From Photobacterium sp. GB-56 (GTDB taxonomy: Bacteria; Pseudomonadota; Gammaproteobacteria; Enterobacterales; Vibrionaceae), in assembly GCF_003026105.1 (NCBI RefSeq), contig NZ_PYNW01000003.1, positions 310,001 through 374,000 of the forward strand: DNA of 64,000 nt, in the 5' to 3' direction. The notes beneath the pieces are model-generated. The model did not search any database. It worked only from the letters and a program-made list of their open reading frames with translations, and was not told the DNA's origin. This document shows positions 27,064 to 37,701 of the stretch, one piece after another. Within the stretch, counting starts at the first letter, position 1. Each line of letters starts with the position of its first letter. Made by a program: the position numbers and the translations under genes.

Positions 27064-28264
27064 ATTCAGCGTGAGTAATAGCAAGCGAGGCGCTTTTTTG
27101 TTGCCACTGTTGATACCATTGCTCAATACTGTCATATGGCAAAGGGGGAGATATAAAATATCCCTGTGCTTGTTGACAGTGCATTTGCTGTAATTGCTTC
27201 CATAAAGCAAGGTTTTCAACGCCTTCAGCAATAGTGATTAAATCTAAGCGTTTAGTGAGTAGTAAGCATGATTCCACAATGGCTTGTGCCGTAATGCTTG
27301 TTGGTAATGCCTGAATAAAGCCAAGATCAAGTTTAAGGGAATTAAACGTTAATGTTTCTAACTGCTTAAGTGACGAATAGCCAGTACCAAAATCATCAAT
27401 GGATAAAACAAACTCGTGCATACTCAAGCGTGATGCAGACTCAATGGCTTCACCGACTGATTCAAATATATCGGACTCTGTTAGTTCAAAATATAACCAT
27501 TGATTTAAATCGTAATATTGTTCTTTTAATTTCAGTACGCAGTTGATGAAATGTGGATCAGCCAATGTTTTAGATGAAATATTTATCGCAATTTTTCGAT
27601 TATGGAAATATGAACGATAACAAATTACGTAATGAATAATGTAAATTGCTAATTGCTTTTCTTTATTGTGCGCCATGATTTGATCAATAAACTGGTAAGC
27701 CGGAACCGTACCATATTCAGGATGCACTAAACGTATTAACGCTTCACAAGCAACCCATTCACCTGTTTCAAGCGATACGATAGGCTGAAAGTAAGGCACA
27801 AACCAGTATTGTTTAAAGGCGAGATCGATAAAGGCTTCATCCAATTTTATATCACAAGACGGTAGGCGTTCAGGTAATGCATTAGTTTGCTTTGCTGTTT
27901 CAATTAAAGCACTAATTTGCTTTAAACAGGTAGGTTTAGCCAATGTGCCTAATAAATTAAGTTTATAGTTAAGACACATTTTCTCAACACTGGCTAAGAT
28001 ATCTTGTTTCAAGGCGCTGGTGATTATAATAGCGCCCTTAAACTGCTGTTTTGCAATATGACCAAGAAAACTGATGCCATCCATTTCCGGCATATTTAAA
28101 TCACACAACAATAACTGTGGTTGATATTGCTGCATAATTTTTAATGCTTCGGCACCGTTAACCGCGCAATGAATTTCATCATTAACAGGATCGATAATAC
28201 GAGCTAACTGCGTTGTTAGCACTTGGCGCTGAAAATCATGATCTTCTATCAATAGTATGCGCAT
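27062..28264 (-). CDS. vieA: VieA-like response regulator with EAL phosphodiesterase domain
   Basis: A 400-residue regulator: receiver domain (about 1-125, phospho-acceptor Asp in LLLCDLNMPEMDG) and an EAL domain (about 155-390). The catalytic residues of a cyclic-di-GMP phosphodiesterase appear present: EALIRL, INISSKT, ELTES, IDDFGTGYSSL, LKLD, AEGVE and QGYFISPPL. V. cholerae VieA has a C-terminal helix-turn-helix domain after EAL; this protein stops before it. It follows vieS by one base, so its receiver is the likely target of VieS. Confidence 0.82.
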   Translation of the reverse strand: MRILLIEDHDFQRQVLTTQLARIIDPVNDEIHCAVNGAEALKIMQQYQPQLLLCDLNMPEMDGISFLGHIAKQQFKGAIIITSALKQDILASVEKMCLNYKLNLLGTLAKPTCLKQISALIETAKQTNALPERLPSCDIKLDEAFIDLAFKQYWFVPYFQPIVSLETGEWVACEALIRLVHPEYGTVPAYQFIDQIMAHNKEKQLAIYIIHYVICYRSYFHNRKIAINISSKTLADPHFINCVLKLKEQYYDLNQWLYFELTESDIFESVGEAIESASRLSMHEFVLSIDDFGTGYSSLKQLETLTFNSLKLDLGFIQALPTSITAQAIVESCLLLTKRLDLITIAEGVENLALWKQLQQMHCQQAQGYFISPPLPYDSIEQWYQQWQQKSASLAITHAE

Positions 28265-28265
28265 T

Positions 28266-31200
28266 TTAGTTACCTTTTAAATTATCGATTTGTTGAGTGA
28301 GTTGACCAACTAAAGCTATTAATGATTCATAATGGTGCTGTAAAGTCTCTATTCTATGCTGTTGAATATCCTTTTCCACATCGATGCAAAGTGCATCAAG
28401 CTGGTGGAACGTCATGACGCGAGCTGCACCTTTAATTCGATGAATAATTAAGCCTACTAATTCAATATTATTTTCGTTAATAGCCATATTCAATTCATGC
28501 TGGTCTTTAATACATGATGCAAGATACTGATCGAGCAATGTATAGGCTGTTTCACTATCACCGAAGATATCAATAAGCTCGTTAATATTAACTAAATCCG
28601 TTGTGCTTTCACTATCCGTTAACGTATTAGGCACGAGGTGCTCATATGTTGACGTGACATTGTCACAATTTCTACTCGGTAGCCATTGGTTTAATACGGT
28701 ATTTAATTCATCTAATGTTATTGGCTTAATTAAATACGCATCAAATCCAATCTCTTTAAAAAATTGTTCGTTAGATAGCGCATCTGCTGTTAACGCCAAT
28801 ACAGGAAGAGGCTTAGCAGCTTTTATCTGTTCTTGTTTACGAATGGCTTTAACCAGCTCAAAACCATCAAGCTCTGGCATATGGCAATCTGTTAGTAATA
28901 GATCATATGAATTCTTGCTTAATGCATCTAGTGCTTTTTGACCGTTATCTACAATATCAACGGCATAGTTAAGTTGCTCTAGTTGTTGTTTAAGGATCTG
29001 CTGGTTAATAGGGTGATCTTCTGCAACCAGAATGTAACGCCCTTTTGCAACAGCCTGCTCATAGGTGTATACACGCTTTTCTGTGGTGGTTATATCAGGG
29101 AATAGGGTATTTTTACAGGTCTGTTTTGCTAGCGCTTGATAGAACAGATTCGGCAATAATGGATTACAAGAAATGATATAACCTTCCGAGGTGCTTTGAG
29201 TGAAAAAATGGCTCGGAGAGCTAATTGTAATAACGTTTATTGACGGTAAATTAGCCTTAAACCATGCTGCATCAATATTGTGATCAGTAAGCCATGTGTC
29301 TTTCACGATAATCGTATTGATTTTATTCGTTAGAATGAATGCTGGTAATTTAGCTTTATTTGCAATTGCAATTTTTGTGTATGAGCAATGCCATGATTGT
29401 AAATATAACTCTAAAAACTGCTCGTCAATATCGCCCAAAAAGCCACAATGTTTATGTAACGGCTTGACAGATTTCTTTTCAACAACAGTGAAGGGGATCG
29501 TAACACTAAATGTAGTGCCAACATTAATGTCACTTTTCGCTACAATTTCACCCCCCATTAGTTGGGCTAATTGGTGGCAAATGGATAAACCTAGCCCTGT
29601 ACCACTAAAGCGACGGTTACTGTTTTGCTCAACTTGAACAAATGGTTGAAATAAACGCTCTAAATCTTTAGGTTTAATACCAATCCCCGTATCAGTGATA
29701 GAGAATGTCAGCTTTTGTTCTGATGCTGATTCTTGGATCATATCAACAGCCAGATGAATGTTTCCTTGCACGGTAAACTTAATCGCATTGTTAATAAGAT
29801 TATTAAGAATTTGCGTTAAACGTACTTCATCAAACAGCAAACAGTGTGCGATGGAAGGATCGAGCCACAAGGTGAATGTAATTTCTTTTTGCTGTGCATG
29901 AATAGAGTGGGGCTGTACTAATTCATGAATAAGATCCGAAATATTATTTTCACTTGGGTTAATACTGAGCTTACCAGCTTCAATTTTCGAAAAATCTAAT
30001 ACATCATTGACAATGTTGAGCAAGTTACGCCCTGATTGTGACAAATTATGATGAATTTGGCGTAATTCATTAGTTTTCGCATGTGGTTCCATTAGCTCTA
30101 ATAAACTTAGAATTCCGCTGATTGGCGTGCGGATCTCGTGGCTCATCATGGCCAAGAAGCGTGATTTAGATTCAGTCGCAGCCAGTGATTTCTCGTTAGC
30201 TTCCATTAGTGCTACTTGTTGTTCTTTGGTTTGCGAAATATCTAGAATAATAGTATTCCACTGCCAACCGTTTTCAACTTCCGATATTTGGCAACGTAGT
30301 TCTATCCAGCGCGGTTTAAGCGTGTTGGAATGAATTTGTAAATTAGTACTCCAATAGCCAATAGAAACTGCCTGTTGCATTGTTAAATAAAGAGATTCGA
30401 AGTCTTCACGCTGTTTCAAAATATCAATTAATAAAGCCGGATCTTCGTATAGTTTAGATGCATCACAATCAATGAATAGATTGATTTTTTCGCTAATGAA
30501 TAAAAATTCAATATCAAATGGGTTTGCACTGTATTGTAAGTGTTGAATCAAAACACCATCAAAATTATTCGTTAGATAAGTTAGCTTTTGTTCGGCATTT
30601 TTCCGTTGTGTGATCTCTCGACTTAAACGACGATTCCAATAGATAATTACAGTAATAATACTAAAAATTACCGTTGTAACGATGATCGCCCAGCCAATGA
30701 TTTGGCTGTAATTAACGTCAGATTTTATGGTTATAGAATGCCACTTTCTAAAACTATTCGTTAGATCTTCTGGTGGCAATGTCATTATCACTTTATTAAT
30801 GATATTTCTTAGCTGAAGATTGTTATTATCTACTGCAAAATTAATTGAACGTTGGTGGTTATCCAACTTGCTAGGGACAATTTTTAATTGGCCAAGGTAT
30901 TCATTTTGTAACAACACATGCGCTTGGCTAAGTGAAATAACAGCATAATCGATTTGATCATTAATCAATGCAGCAAGCATGTCATTTCTTGAATCAAAAC
31001 TAATAGTTTTATTATCTGGGTATAAGTTTAAAGCAAGGTTTTTAACAAAACTTGATTTAATAACACCAATACTATTTTTAGGTGTAATTCCGTAGCTATT
31101 TCGTTTTGATATTTTATTTACAATAACCCAGCCTTCTTGCCCATAAGGCATGCTAAAAAGCAGTTCTTTTTTCCGTAATGATGACGTGGCAACGGCGCTA

Positions 31201-32195
31201 AGAATATGTATATCCCCTTGTGCAAGCAACGCTTTAGCTTGGGAGTAGTCATTAATATGGATAAACTCATAATTAATACCGAGCCCTGAACTCATTTTTT
31301 GAGCGATATCTTCAACTTGCAGATATAGAATATCTTCATCTTTTAGACGATTATCATCAAATTGGTAACCAATTTTTAGCGTAGCTAAAGACTCAAGAAA
31401 ATGACTTTCATCGCCAGTAAGTTTAATCTTACTCGGATCCTTGAGTAGAGCAATTTGATTACTTGTCAGCCATTTATTGTGAAGCCAATTTATTTCTGTT
31501 TTAGATAGGGCAACGATAGTGCTATTGAGTTGTTTGATAATGGCACTATTTTTTATTGAACTTGCAAGATGCAACTGCTCTAAAGGTAATTGTTCAAGTA
31601 TTGTTACTTCAAATGGGATCGATGGATCATTACTTTTTAGTAGCTTATTTAAAAGAATTGAATTGCCGATGTAAGCGTCAGCCACGCCTCTTTTAACAGA
31701 ATTGAGAGCGGTTTTTGAATCAGTCATTGAAATCGTGGTAATACTTTCGTTAACTTGAGGTAATAAACCACTAAGAACACTGTTCTCTTCAATGGCGATT
31801 ATCTTGTCATCAAAATTTAAGAGAATATTAGAAGACGAATAGCTAAGCATTGCGTAAGGAAAAGCCAATAGAGGCTCACTAAATGCAAAAAACTTTTCTC
31901 TTTCTGCACTGTTGCTTACCCCTATGGCAACATCAAGCTCATCGCGTGCTAATGCTGTTAGAATTTCAGTCGGCGTATCATAAACAATATTTTCAATAGT
32001 GTACCCAGCGTTATGGCTGATAATTGACATATAGTCAGGTAATAGCCCTACGACTTCTTGCTTTTTATTGAGTGAGGATAACGGTGACCAATCTAATGAA
32101 AGGTATCCAACTTTTAATGTTGTTTTTTGAACATTGTCATCAGCCCAGGTTAATGAGCTAATAAATAAAATTATTAGTAAAGTAAAGTGACGCAT
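28266..32195 (-). CDS. vieS: VieS/BvgS-type hybrid sensor histidine kinase
   Basis: A 1309-residue unorthodox kinase. Order: signal peptide (ending LTWA), two tandem periplasmic SBP_bac_3 domains (about 25-245 and 265-490), one transmembrane helix (about 505-527), a PAS-like region, HisKA (H-box MMSHEIRTP), HATPase (NLINNAIKFT, DTGIGI, GTGLGLS), a region like a worn receiver without clear motifs, an active receiver (VAEDHPIN, LLLTDCHMPELDG) and a C-terminal Hpt domain (HRIKGAARV). The relay H-D-H ends on Hpt and then on VieA or VieB. The Venus flytrap pair suggests it senses a small periplasmic molecule. Confidence 0.9.
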   Translation of the reverse strand: MRHFTLLIILFISSLTWADDNVQKTTLKVGYLSLDWSPLSSLNKKQEVVGLLPDYMSIISHNAGYTIENIVYDTPTEILTALARDELDVAIGVSNSAEREKFFAFSEPLLAFPYAMLSYSSSNILLNFDDKIIAIEENSVLSGLLPQVNESITTISMTDSKTALNSVKRGVADAYIGNSILLNKLLKSNDPSIPFEVTILEQLPLEQLHLASSIKNSAIIKQLNSTIVALSKTEINWLHNKWLTSNQIALLKDPSKIKLTGDESHFLESLATLKIGYQFDDNRLKDEDILYLQVEDIAQKMSSGLGINYEFIHINDYSQAKALLAQGDIHILSAVATSSLRKKELLFSMPYGQEGWVIVNKISKRNSYGITPKNSIGVIKSSFVKNLALNLYPDNKTISFDSRNDMLAALINDQIDYAVISLSQAHVLLQNEYLGQLKIVPSKLDNHQRSINFAVDNNNLQLRNIINKVIMTLPPEDLTNSFRKWHSITIKSDVNYSQIIGWAIIVTTVIFSIITVIIYWNRRLSREITQRKNAEQKLTYLTNNFDGVLIQHLQYSANPFDIEFLFISEKINLFIDCDASKLYEDPALLIDILKQREDFESLYLTMQQAVSIGYWSTNLQIHSNTLKPRWIELRCQISEVENGWQWNTIILDISQTKEQQVALMEANEKSLAATESKSRFLAMMSHEIRTPISGILSLLELMEPHAKTNELRQIHHNLSQSGRNLLNIVNDVLDFSKIEAGKLSINPSENNISDLIHELVQPHSIHAQQKEITFTLWLDPSIAHCLLFDEVRLTQILNNLINNAIKFTVQGNIHLAVDMIQESASEQKLTFSITDTGIGIKPKDLERLFQPFVQVEQNSNRRFSGTGLGLSICHQLAQLMGGEIVAKSDINVGTTFSVTIPFTVVEKKSVKPLHKHCGFLGDIDEQFLELYLQSWHCSYTKIAIANKAKLPAFILTNKINTIIVKDTWLTDHNIDAAWFKANLPSINVITISSPSHFFTQSTSEGYIISCNPLLPNLFYQALAKQTCKNTLFPDITTTEKRVYTYEQAVAKGRYILVAEDHPINQQILKQQLEQLNYAVDIVDNGQKALDALSKNSYDLLLTDCHMPELDGFELVKAIRKQEQIKAAKPLPVLALTADALSNEQFFKEIGFDAYLIKPITLDELNTVLNQWLPSRNCDNVTSTYEHLVPNTLTDSESTTDLVNINELIDIFGDSETAYTLLDQYLASCIKDQHELNMAINENNIELVGLIIHRIKGAARVMTFHQLDALCIDVEKDIQQHRIETLQHHYESLIALVGQLTQQIDNLKGN

Positions 32196-32215
32196 GACTT
32201 AATTCTCATTAACGT

Positions 32216-33817
32216 TTAGTAAAGGCGCTGGTTGAGTACGGTATGTTTCGTTTTTAATGTTTTATACCATTCAGGTTTAATATCTTGTGACTCAAATACC
32301 CACCTTGCTTCGTTGACAGTATTTTTTTCACTAACATATAAATCGAGGTGTCCACGAGCAAATAGTTCCACTATGCAGCGTGCCAAAGTGATATCAAAAC
32401 GGTACATCGGCCATAATGTAAAAAGTAACTGTCCAGCCGTCACAAATTGTTTTTGTTTTACCAACTGTAAGGTATAACTATACTCAGCACACTTGCTCTC
32501 ATTAATTTTAGCCGTCTGCGCTTTTAGCCACATCTGCTTAATGACATTATGTGGTTCATTAGGTTGTAAATTGAAAATGTTGGTCAACTGCTTTACAAAT
32601 TTAATTATATGAGTATGCATTGAAAGCTTAATGGCTGTACTTAGCGCAATAATAAGAAATTCGCTTGGTAATTCATTATATTCATGGTGCTCTACATAAT
32701 TTAATGCATTCATAAATTCACGATACGCAATCAAATTAGAATCATTTTCAGCGGCCTGATATGCCTGTAATAAATAGATATAGGCGCGATCGTGCTTAGT
32801 GATCTTCTGCTGCTGATTAATAGAGCACCATAGTTTCTCTATCGACTGGTGCTTTTTGTTGTATTGTTGTAGCTGTACCCACACTAAAAATGCGTAGTTT
32901 TGAGGTTTATCCCAAATGGAAAAACGCAGTGAAAAACAGGCTTCTCTGATATGACGTTCGATCTCAGTGTCGTGTTGAAGACAAAACTCAATCCATATTA
33001 AACCAAACAAGCGGTAGAGATTATTACGGCTTACTTTATGCGCCGCTAACCAAAATTCATAGCCTATGCTTATACGGTTCTGTTTTAATGCAGAGCGAGC
33101 TTTAAGATCTAATAGTGTCAGGTGTTGTTGTGGGCTAGAAGAATTAATTGATGTAAGCAACGGAGTCAGCTGGTCAAATTTATTTTGCTCTAACCATAAT
33201 TGCGCTAATAATAATTTAGCAGGCACATAGTCATTTTGTTGAAGTAAACTATTTAACATGACGTCAATATCGTTATAACTTGTCGTCACTTTATTTAGCA
33301 ATAATCGTTTAGCCAAGGCTGTTACACTCGACCAATATTTATCACAATAAGAATAGTTTTCAATAAACTCTTGTACACCTAACCAACCCTTTGATTGGTA
33401 AGTGTTAAATACAGCATCTTCAAACTTATGCTTATTAAAATGGAGATTTATTCGCGTTGTCAGTGTTTCTAAACGAAAAGGCTTAATTAAATAGTCTGTA
33501 GGTTGGTATTCAGAAAATCCCATCAAAATTGATTCTGAATCATCTGCAGTAACAATAAAAATCAAAGGATGATGAGTGATCAATTGATTGTGGTGGAGGC
33601 GCTCAAGTAACTGAAGGCCTGTGCTGCCAAGACCTAAATTAAAATCAATAAAAATGATATCGAATACATTGCGTTGGCAAAGCTTTATTGCATCTTGTGC
33701 ATTTGATGCAAAATAAATTCGTTGTGCTTCAAATTTCGCTTTCAACAGAATTAATTTAGTCGTTTGCTGAATAATTACACTGTCATCGACAATTAGAATT
33801 GATTGACTATTAACCAT
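32216..33817 (-). CDS. vieB: VieB-like response regulator with helical repeat region
   Basis: A 533-residue protein: receiver domain (about 1-125; acceptor Asp in IIFIDFNLGLG) and a long helical C-terminal part with TPR-like alternation (LLAQLWLEQNKFDQL, KARSALKQNRISIG). There is no DNA-binding or output enzyme domain. In V. cholerae, VieB competes with VieA for phosphate from VieS. Here the gene is the first of the operon, 20 bases before vieS. The upstream region is AT-rich with no operator I can name. Confidence 0.78.
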   Translation of the reverse strand: MVNSQSILIVDDSVIIQQTTKLILLKAKFEAQRIYFASNAQDAIKLCQRNVFDIIFIDFNLGLGSTGLQLLERLHHNQLITHHPLIFIVTADDSESILMGFSEYQPTDYLIKPFRLETLTTRINLHFNKHKFEDAVFNTYQSKGWLGVQEFIENYSYCDKYWSSVTALAKRLLLNKVTTSYNDIDVMLNSLLQQNDYVPAKLLLAQLWLEQNKFDQLTPLLTSINSSSPQQHLTLLDLKARSALKQNRISIGYEFWLAAHKVSRNNLYRLFGLIWIEFCLQHDTEIERHIREACFSLRFSIWDKPQNYAFLVWVQLQQYNKKHQSIEKLWCSINQQQKITKHDRAYIYLLQAYQAAENDSNLIAYREFMNALNYVEHHEYNELPSEFLIIALSTAIKLSMHTHIIKFVKQLTNIFNLQPNEPHNVIKQMWLKAQTAKINESKCAEYSYTLQLVKQKQFVTAGQLLFTLWPMYRFDITLARCIVELFARGHLDLYVSEKNTVNEARWVFESQDIKPEWYKTLKTKHTVLNQRLY

Positions 33818-34046
33818 ATAAGCTCAGAAAAGGAAAATGGATTTAAAATTTGTAAAGGGAGCGGGATGATAATAGCTAATTAAATAATCAACAAATATTC
33901 TTATGTAACAACGTGTAACTCAATTAAGCTTTTGTTTTTTGGTGGTTTATCTTCATGAGGAATGTTGTTGTTAGGCGTTTCAACGTGAATCAAGGGAAGA
34001 GTTGTATGAAAGGGGCAGTGCTATTGAATACGGATAATCTTATTAT

Positions 34047-34077
34047 AAAAAAGAGGTCGCTAAGCGACCTCTTTTAA
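34047..34077 (-). terminator. Terminator of the ABC exporter gene
   Basis: Stem AAAAGAGGTCGC / GCGACCTCTTTT with loop TAA and a T run on the minus strand; lies about 30 bases after the stop of the exporter. Confidence 0.9.
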
Positions 34078-34106
34078 CATCAATCACACATAGGCTAAGT
34101 TAATAG

Positions 34107-35960
34107 TTAACTTTCAGTGGCAAGGTGATGATTTTCTTCGCCAATGAAGCCACCAGTTTGATGTGCCCATAACTGAGCATAAATACCTTTCTGATTGATG
34201 AGCTCTTGGTGTGTACCTTGCTCAATAACCTGGCCTTTATCTAATACGATAAGACGATCCATCGCTGCAATAGTCGATAAACGGTGGGCAATCGCGATAA
34301 CTGTTTTGCCTTCCATTAATTCAACCAAACTTTCCTGAATCGCCGCTTCCACTTCAGAATCCAACGCTGAGGTTGCTTCATCTAAGATTAAGATTGGCGC
34401 ATTTTTCAGTAATACGCGGGAGATAGCAATACGCTGACGTTGTCCTCCTGAGAGTTTAACACCACGTTCACCCACCTGAGCATCGTAACCAATATTACCA
34501 AACGGGTCTGTCAATGTTTCGATAAACTCATGGGCATGTGCTTGTTTAGTTGCGGAAAGCAACTGCTCTTCACTGGCTTCAGGATCACCATAAAGAATGT
34601 TGTCTTTAATAGAGCGATGAAGCAAAGACGTATCTTGCGTTACCATGCCAATTTTACTGCGTAATGAATCTTGCGTAACTTTCGCAATGTCTTGCCCATC
34701 TATGCGAATATTTCCGCCTTCTAAATTATGAAAACGTAATAGCAAGTTAACTAAGGTTGATTTGCCTGCGCCAGATCGACCGACTAAGCCAACTTTTTCA
34801 CCAGGTTTAATATTCAACGAGAGATGGTTGATAACATCTTTATTTTCGCCATAGTTAAAGCTTACGTTATCAAATTCAATGCCACCATTTTGCACAGCTA
34901 ATGGCTTAGCGTTAGGCTCATCTTCAATTTCAACTGGCTTAGACAGCGTTTTCATACCGTCGACAACGGTACCCATATTTTCAAATAGCGCACCCACTTC
35001 CCACATGATCCACATCGACATGCCATTAATACGCAGCGCTAAACTAATCGCAATTGCAATCGAACCTACTTGAATTGCACTGTTCATCCACAGGTAAATA
35101 GAGAGGACAGAAATAGAAAAAAGTAATAAGTAGTTAGCTAATTGAACGCAAATATCAAATCCGGTAACCAAGCGCATTTGATGATGAACCGTTGCAAGGA
35201 AGCCCTTCATCCCTTTTTCGGCATAATCGGTTTCATATTTACTGTGGGAGAACAGTTTGACTGTTGCAATATTGGTATAACTGTCAACAATTCGTCCTGT
35301 CATGGTCGAGCGGGCATCAGCTTGCTCTGCTGCGACCTTCTTTAGCTTAGGAATAAAGTGAATTTGAATACCAATATAAGCGATTAACCAAGCCAACATA
35401 GGTAACATCAATAGCCAATCCGCTTGAGCAAGGATCACTAACATCGAAGTAAAGTAAACAGAGACGTAAACGAAAACATCAGCCGTTTTCATTACCGTTT
35501 CTCTTACTGCAAGAGAAGTTTGCATGACTTTAGTTGCAATACGTCCGGCAAAGTCATCTTGGTAAAACGACAGGCTTTGTTTGAGCAGATAACGGTGAGC
35601 TTGCCAACGAATGGACATTGGGTAGTTACCCAGTAACGTTTGGTGTGATAGCAATGATGAGATCAAGACTAATAGTGGCATTACGATAAGCACGACCACG
35701 GATAACCAAATTAAGGTTGTCCCGTTTTCAGCTAAGAATGTTTTAGGATCACTTGCTGCTAGCCAATCGACTAACTTACCCATAAAACCAAATAGCACAA
35801 CCTCAATAATTGCAACAATAGCACTAAGTAACGCCATGCAAGCTAACGGCTTTTCAAATCCACGAGTGTAATAGCGACAAAATGCAAAAATACCTTGGGG
35901 GGGTTGTGTGGGCTCTTGCTTTGGAAAAGCGTTCGTGAAACCTTCGAAGCGTTTGAACAT
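34107..35960 (-). CDS. ABC exporter, fused permease and ATPase (homodimer type)
   Basis: A 617-residue inner-membrane exporter half: six helices (about 40-330) and an ATPase domain. Walker A is GRSGAGKST, the signature LSGGQRQRIA, Walker B ILILDEATSALD and the H-loop IAIAHRLST, so both ATP sites of a homodimer would be active. This contrasts with the asymmetric pair at 51-54.6 kb. It is MsbA/MdlB-like and also resembles bacterial multidrug exporters; the substrate is unknown. Monocistronic. Confidence 0.9.
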   Translation of the reverse strand: MFKRFEGFTNAFPKQEPTQPPQGIFAFCRYYTRGFEKPLACMALLSAIVAIIEVVLFGFMGKLVDWLAASDPKTFLAENGTTLIWLSVVVLIVMPLLVLISSLLSHQTLLGNYPMSIRWQAHRYLLKQSLSFYQDDFAGRIATKVMQTSLAVRETVMKTADVFVYVSVYFTSMLVILAQADWLLMLPMLAWLIAYIGIQIHFIPKLKKVAAEQADARSTMTGRIVDSYTNIATVKLFSHSKYETDYAEKGMKGFLATVHHQMRLVTGFDICVQLANYLLLFSISVLSIYLWMNSAIQVGSIAIAISLALRINGMSMWIMWEVGALFENMGTVVDGMKTLSKPVEIEDEPNAKPLAVQNGGIEFDNVSFNYGENKDVINHLSLNIKPGEKVGLVGRSGAGKSTLVNLLLRFHNLEGGNIRIDGQDIAKVTQDSLRSKIGMVTQDTSLLHRSIKDNILYGDPEASEEQLLSATKQAHAHEFIETLTDPFGNIGYDAQVGERGVKLSGGQRQRIAISRVLLKNAPILILDEATSALDSEVEAAIQESLVELMEGKTVIAIAHRLSTIAAMDRLIVLDKGQVIEQGTHQELINQKGIYAQLWAHQTGGFIGEENHHLATES

Positions 35961-36202
35961 AGTTCACCTAGTTAGTATTGGCATTTTGTTATTAGCTGTG
36001 TAGTCGCGCATTCATAAGAAAATGAGGAAAAATATGATTTATGATTGAGCTTATTACAGTAAAACCGTATGCATGGCAGTTAATTATTTAAACGCTCTCA
36101 GTGTACGAATTATTATGAAGGGTCTCAATACGAGAATACAAATTTATAAAAATATACAAGTATGGCCAGATTTCATTTGTAATAAATGTATACCGATAAG
36201 AA

Positions 36203-36236
36203 AAAAAAGGTTTGTCATTGTTAGTGACAAACCTTT
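36203..36236 (-). terminator. Terminator of the NSS transporter gene
   Basis: Stem AAAGGTTTGTCA / TGACAAACCTTT, seven-base loop, followed on the minus strand by T's. Confidence 0.9.
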
Positions 36237-36270
36237 CATTGTTATATTGTCATGATTGTAGCGAATAGAT

Positions 36271-37701
36271 TTACAGCTTTTTAGAGAAAACCCCACACAG
36301 TGCAATAATCGCTAAACCTAATAACATGATGTCGCCTTTATCACTATCAAATCCAGCTTTCACACCTGAAATTGCAACAATAGCGATAGCCACTGGAATG
36401 ATATATTTAATCAATACATACCAAAGGTTGAACAGTGGGAATGACACTTTTCCGTTATTGGTAATTTCTTTTTTTAGCTCACTTCGATCTAAACGCCAGC
36501 CCGCAAATAGACACACCAACATACCACCAACAGCAAGGAAGATTTTGTCAGTAAGTAAGTCAAAGACATCAAATGCGCCAGTGTCGAATAGCTTAGGACC
36601 AAAGCCACCAATAGATAGCGAAGCAAGAATACAAAGTAGCGCCATCACAATACTTGCGCTGATCACCGCAGTCACACGGCTAAAACCTTTCTCGTCAATT
36701 AAGTAGGCAACGACCACTTCCAGTAATGACACTGACGAGGTTAATGCCGCCACACTTAAAGCAACGAAGAATAAAATTGCAAGTAAGAAGCCGATGCCAC
36801 CCATTTCAGCAAACAATTGCGGAACAACGACAAATACCAAACCTGGCCCTGCAGAAGGTTCCATGCTGAACGCAAACATTGCAGGGAACATAGCGATACC
36901 GGCGAGTAATGCTACCCCCGTATCCATCGCCGTAACCATAGCGGTGGTTTGTACGATATTCTCTTTTCTGCGTAAGTAACTGCCGTATGTCAGCATACAG
37001 CCCATACCTAAACTTAGTGAGAAGAACGCCTGTCCCAGTGCAGCAAGCACAACAGAACTATCAATTTTTGAAAAATCAGGCTTGAATAAAAACTCTAAGC
37101 CCGCCATTGAGCCAGGTAAGGTAAGGCCTTTGATAGACACAATGATTAAGATAATGAAAAGCAGTGGCATTAACACTTTACCTGCTTTTTCTATACCACC
37201 TGAAACGCCTCGGATAACGACAAAAATATTAAATAAAAGGTAAAGTCCCATCCAGAAAAGCGGTTGTATAGGATCAGAAATAAAGCTACCAAAACTATCG
37301 TTAATAGCCGTTGGCGTACTTAATAATCCGGTTGAAATTTTATAGATATAAGCAATGGCCCAACCACCAACAACAGGGTAAAACCCCATGATAAGTAGGC
37401 CACTTAATACCCCCATGATGCCAACAAACGTCCAACGACGATCGGTGGTTTTAAATGCGCCAACGGCAGACAAACCTGTTTTACGTCCCACTGCAAATTC
37501 AGTTAGCATGACGCTAAAGCCAATGAAAATAACGAAAAACAAGTAAATAGCAACAAACGCGCCGCCACCATTGTCGCCAGCAGTATAAGGAAACTTCCAA
37601 ATGTTTCCTAAACCAACAGCAGATCCTGCTGCGGCCATAACAAAGCCAATTCGTGAACTCCAGTTTCCACGATTAGCGGTTGGAGAAGTTGATGTGTCCA
37701 T
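36271..37701 (-). CDS. Sodium-dependent transporter, NSS family
   Basis: A 476-residue LeuT-fold sodium:solute symporter, probably for an amino acid or amine. Family blocks are SSRIGFVMAAAGSAVGLGNIW with the Na-binding Gly-rich helix 1, FPYTAGDNGGGAF, and the central LGQAFFSLSLGMGCMLTYGS. About 11 helices. The ribosome site ACAGGATG precedes ATG. Substrate unknown; bacterial members take tryptophan, tyrosine, leucine or alanine. Solitary gene with its own terminator. Confidence 0.93.
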   Translation of the reverse strand: MDTSTSPTANRGNWSSRIGFVMAAAGSAVGLGNIWKFPYTAGDNGGGAFVAIYLFFVIFIGFSVMLTEFAVGRKTGLSAVGAFKTTDRRWTFVGIMGVLSGLLIMGFYPVVGGWAIAYIYKISTGLLSTPTAINDSFGSFISDPIQPLFWMGLYLLFNIFVVIRGVSGGIEKAGKVLMPLLFIILIIVSIKGLTLPGSMAGLEFLFKPDFSKIDSSVVLAALGQAFFSLSLGMGCMLTYGSYLRRKENIVQTTAMVTAMDTGVALLAGIAMFPAMFAFSMEPSAGPGLVFVVVPQLFAEMGGIGFLLAILFFVALSVAALTSSVSLLEVVVAYLIDEKGFSRVTAVISASIVMALLCILASLSIGGFGPKLFDTGAFDVFDLLTDKIFLAVGGMLVCLFAGWRLDRSELKKEITNNGKVSFPLFNLWYVLIKYIIPVAIAIVAISGVKAGFDSDKGDIMLLGLAIIALCGVFSKKL

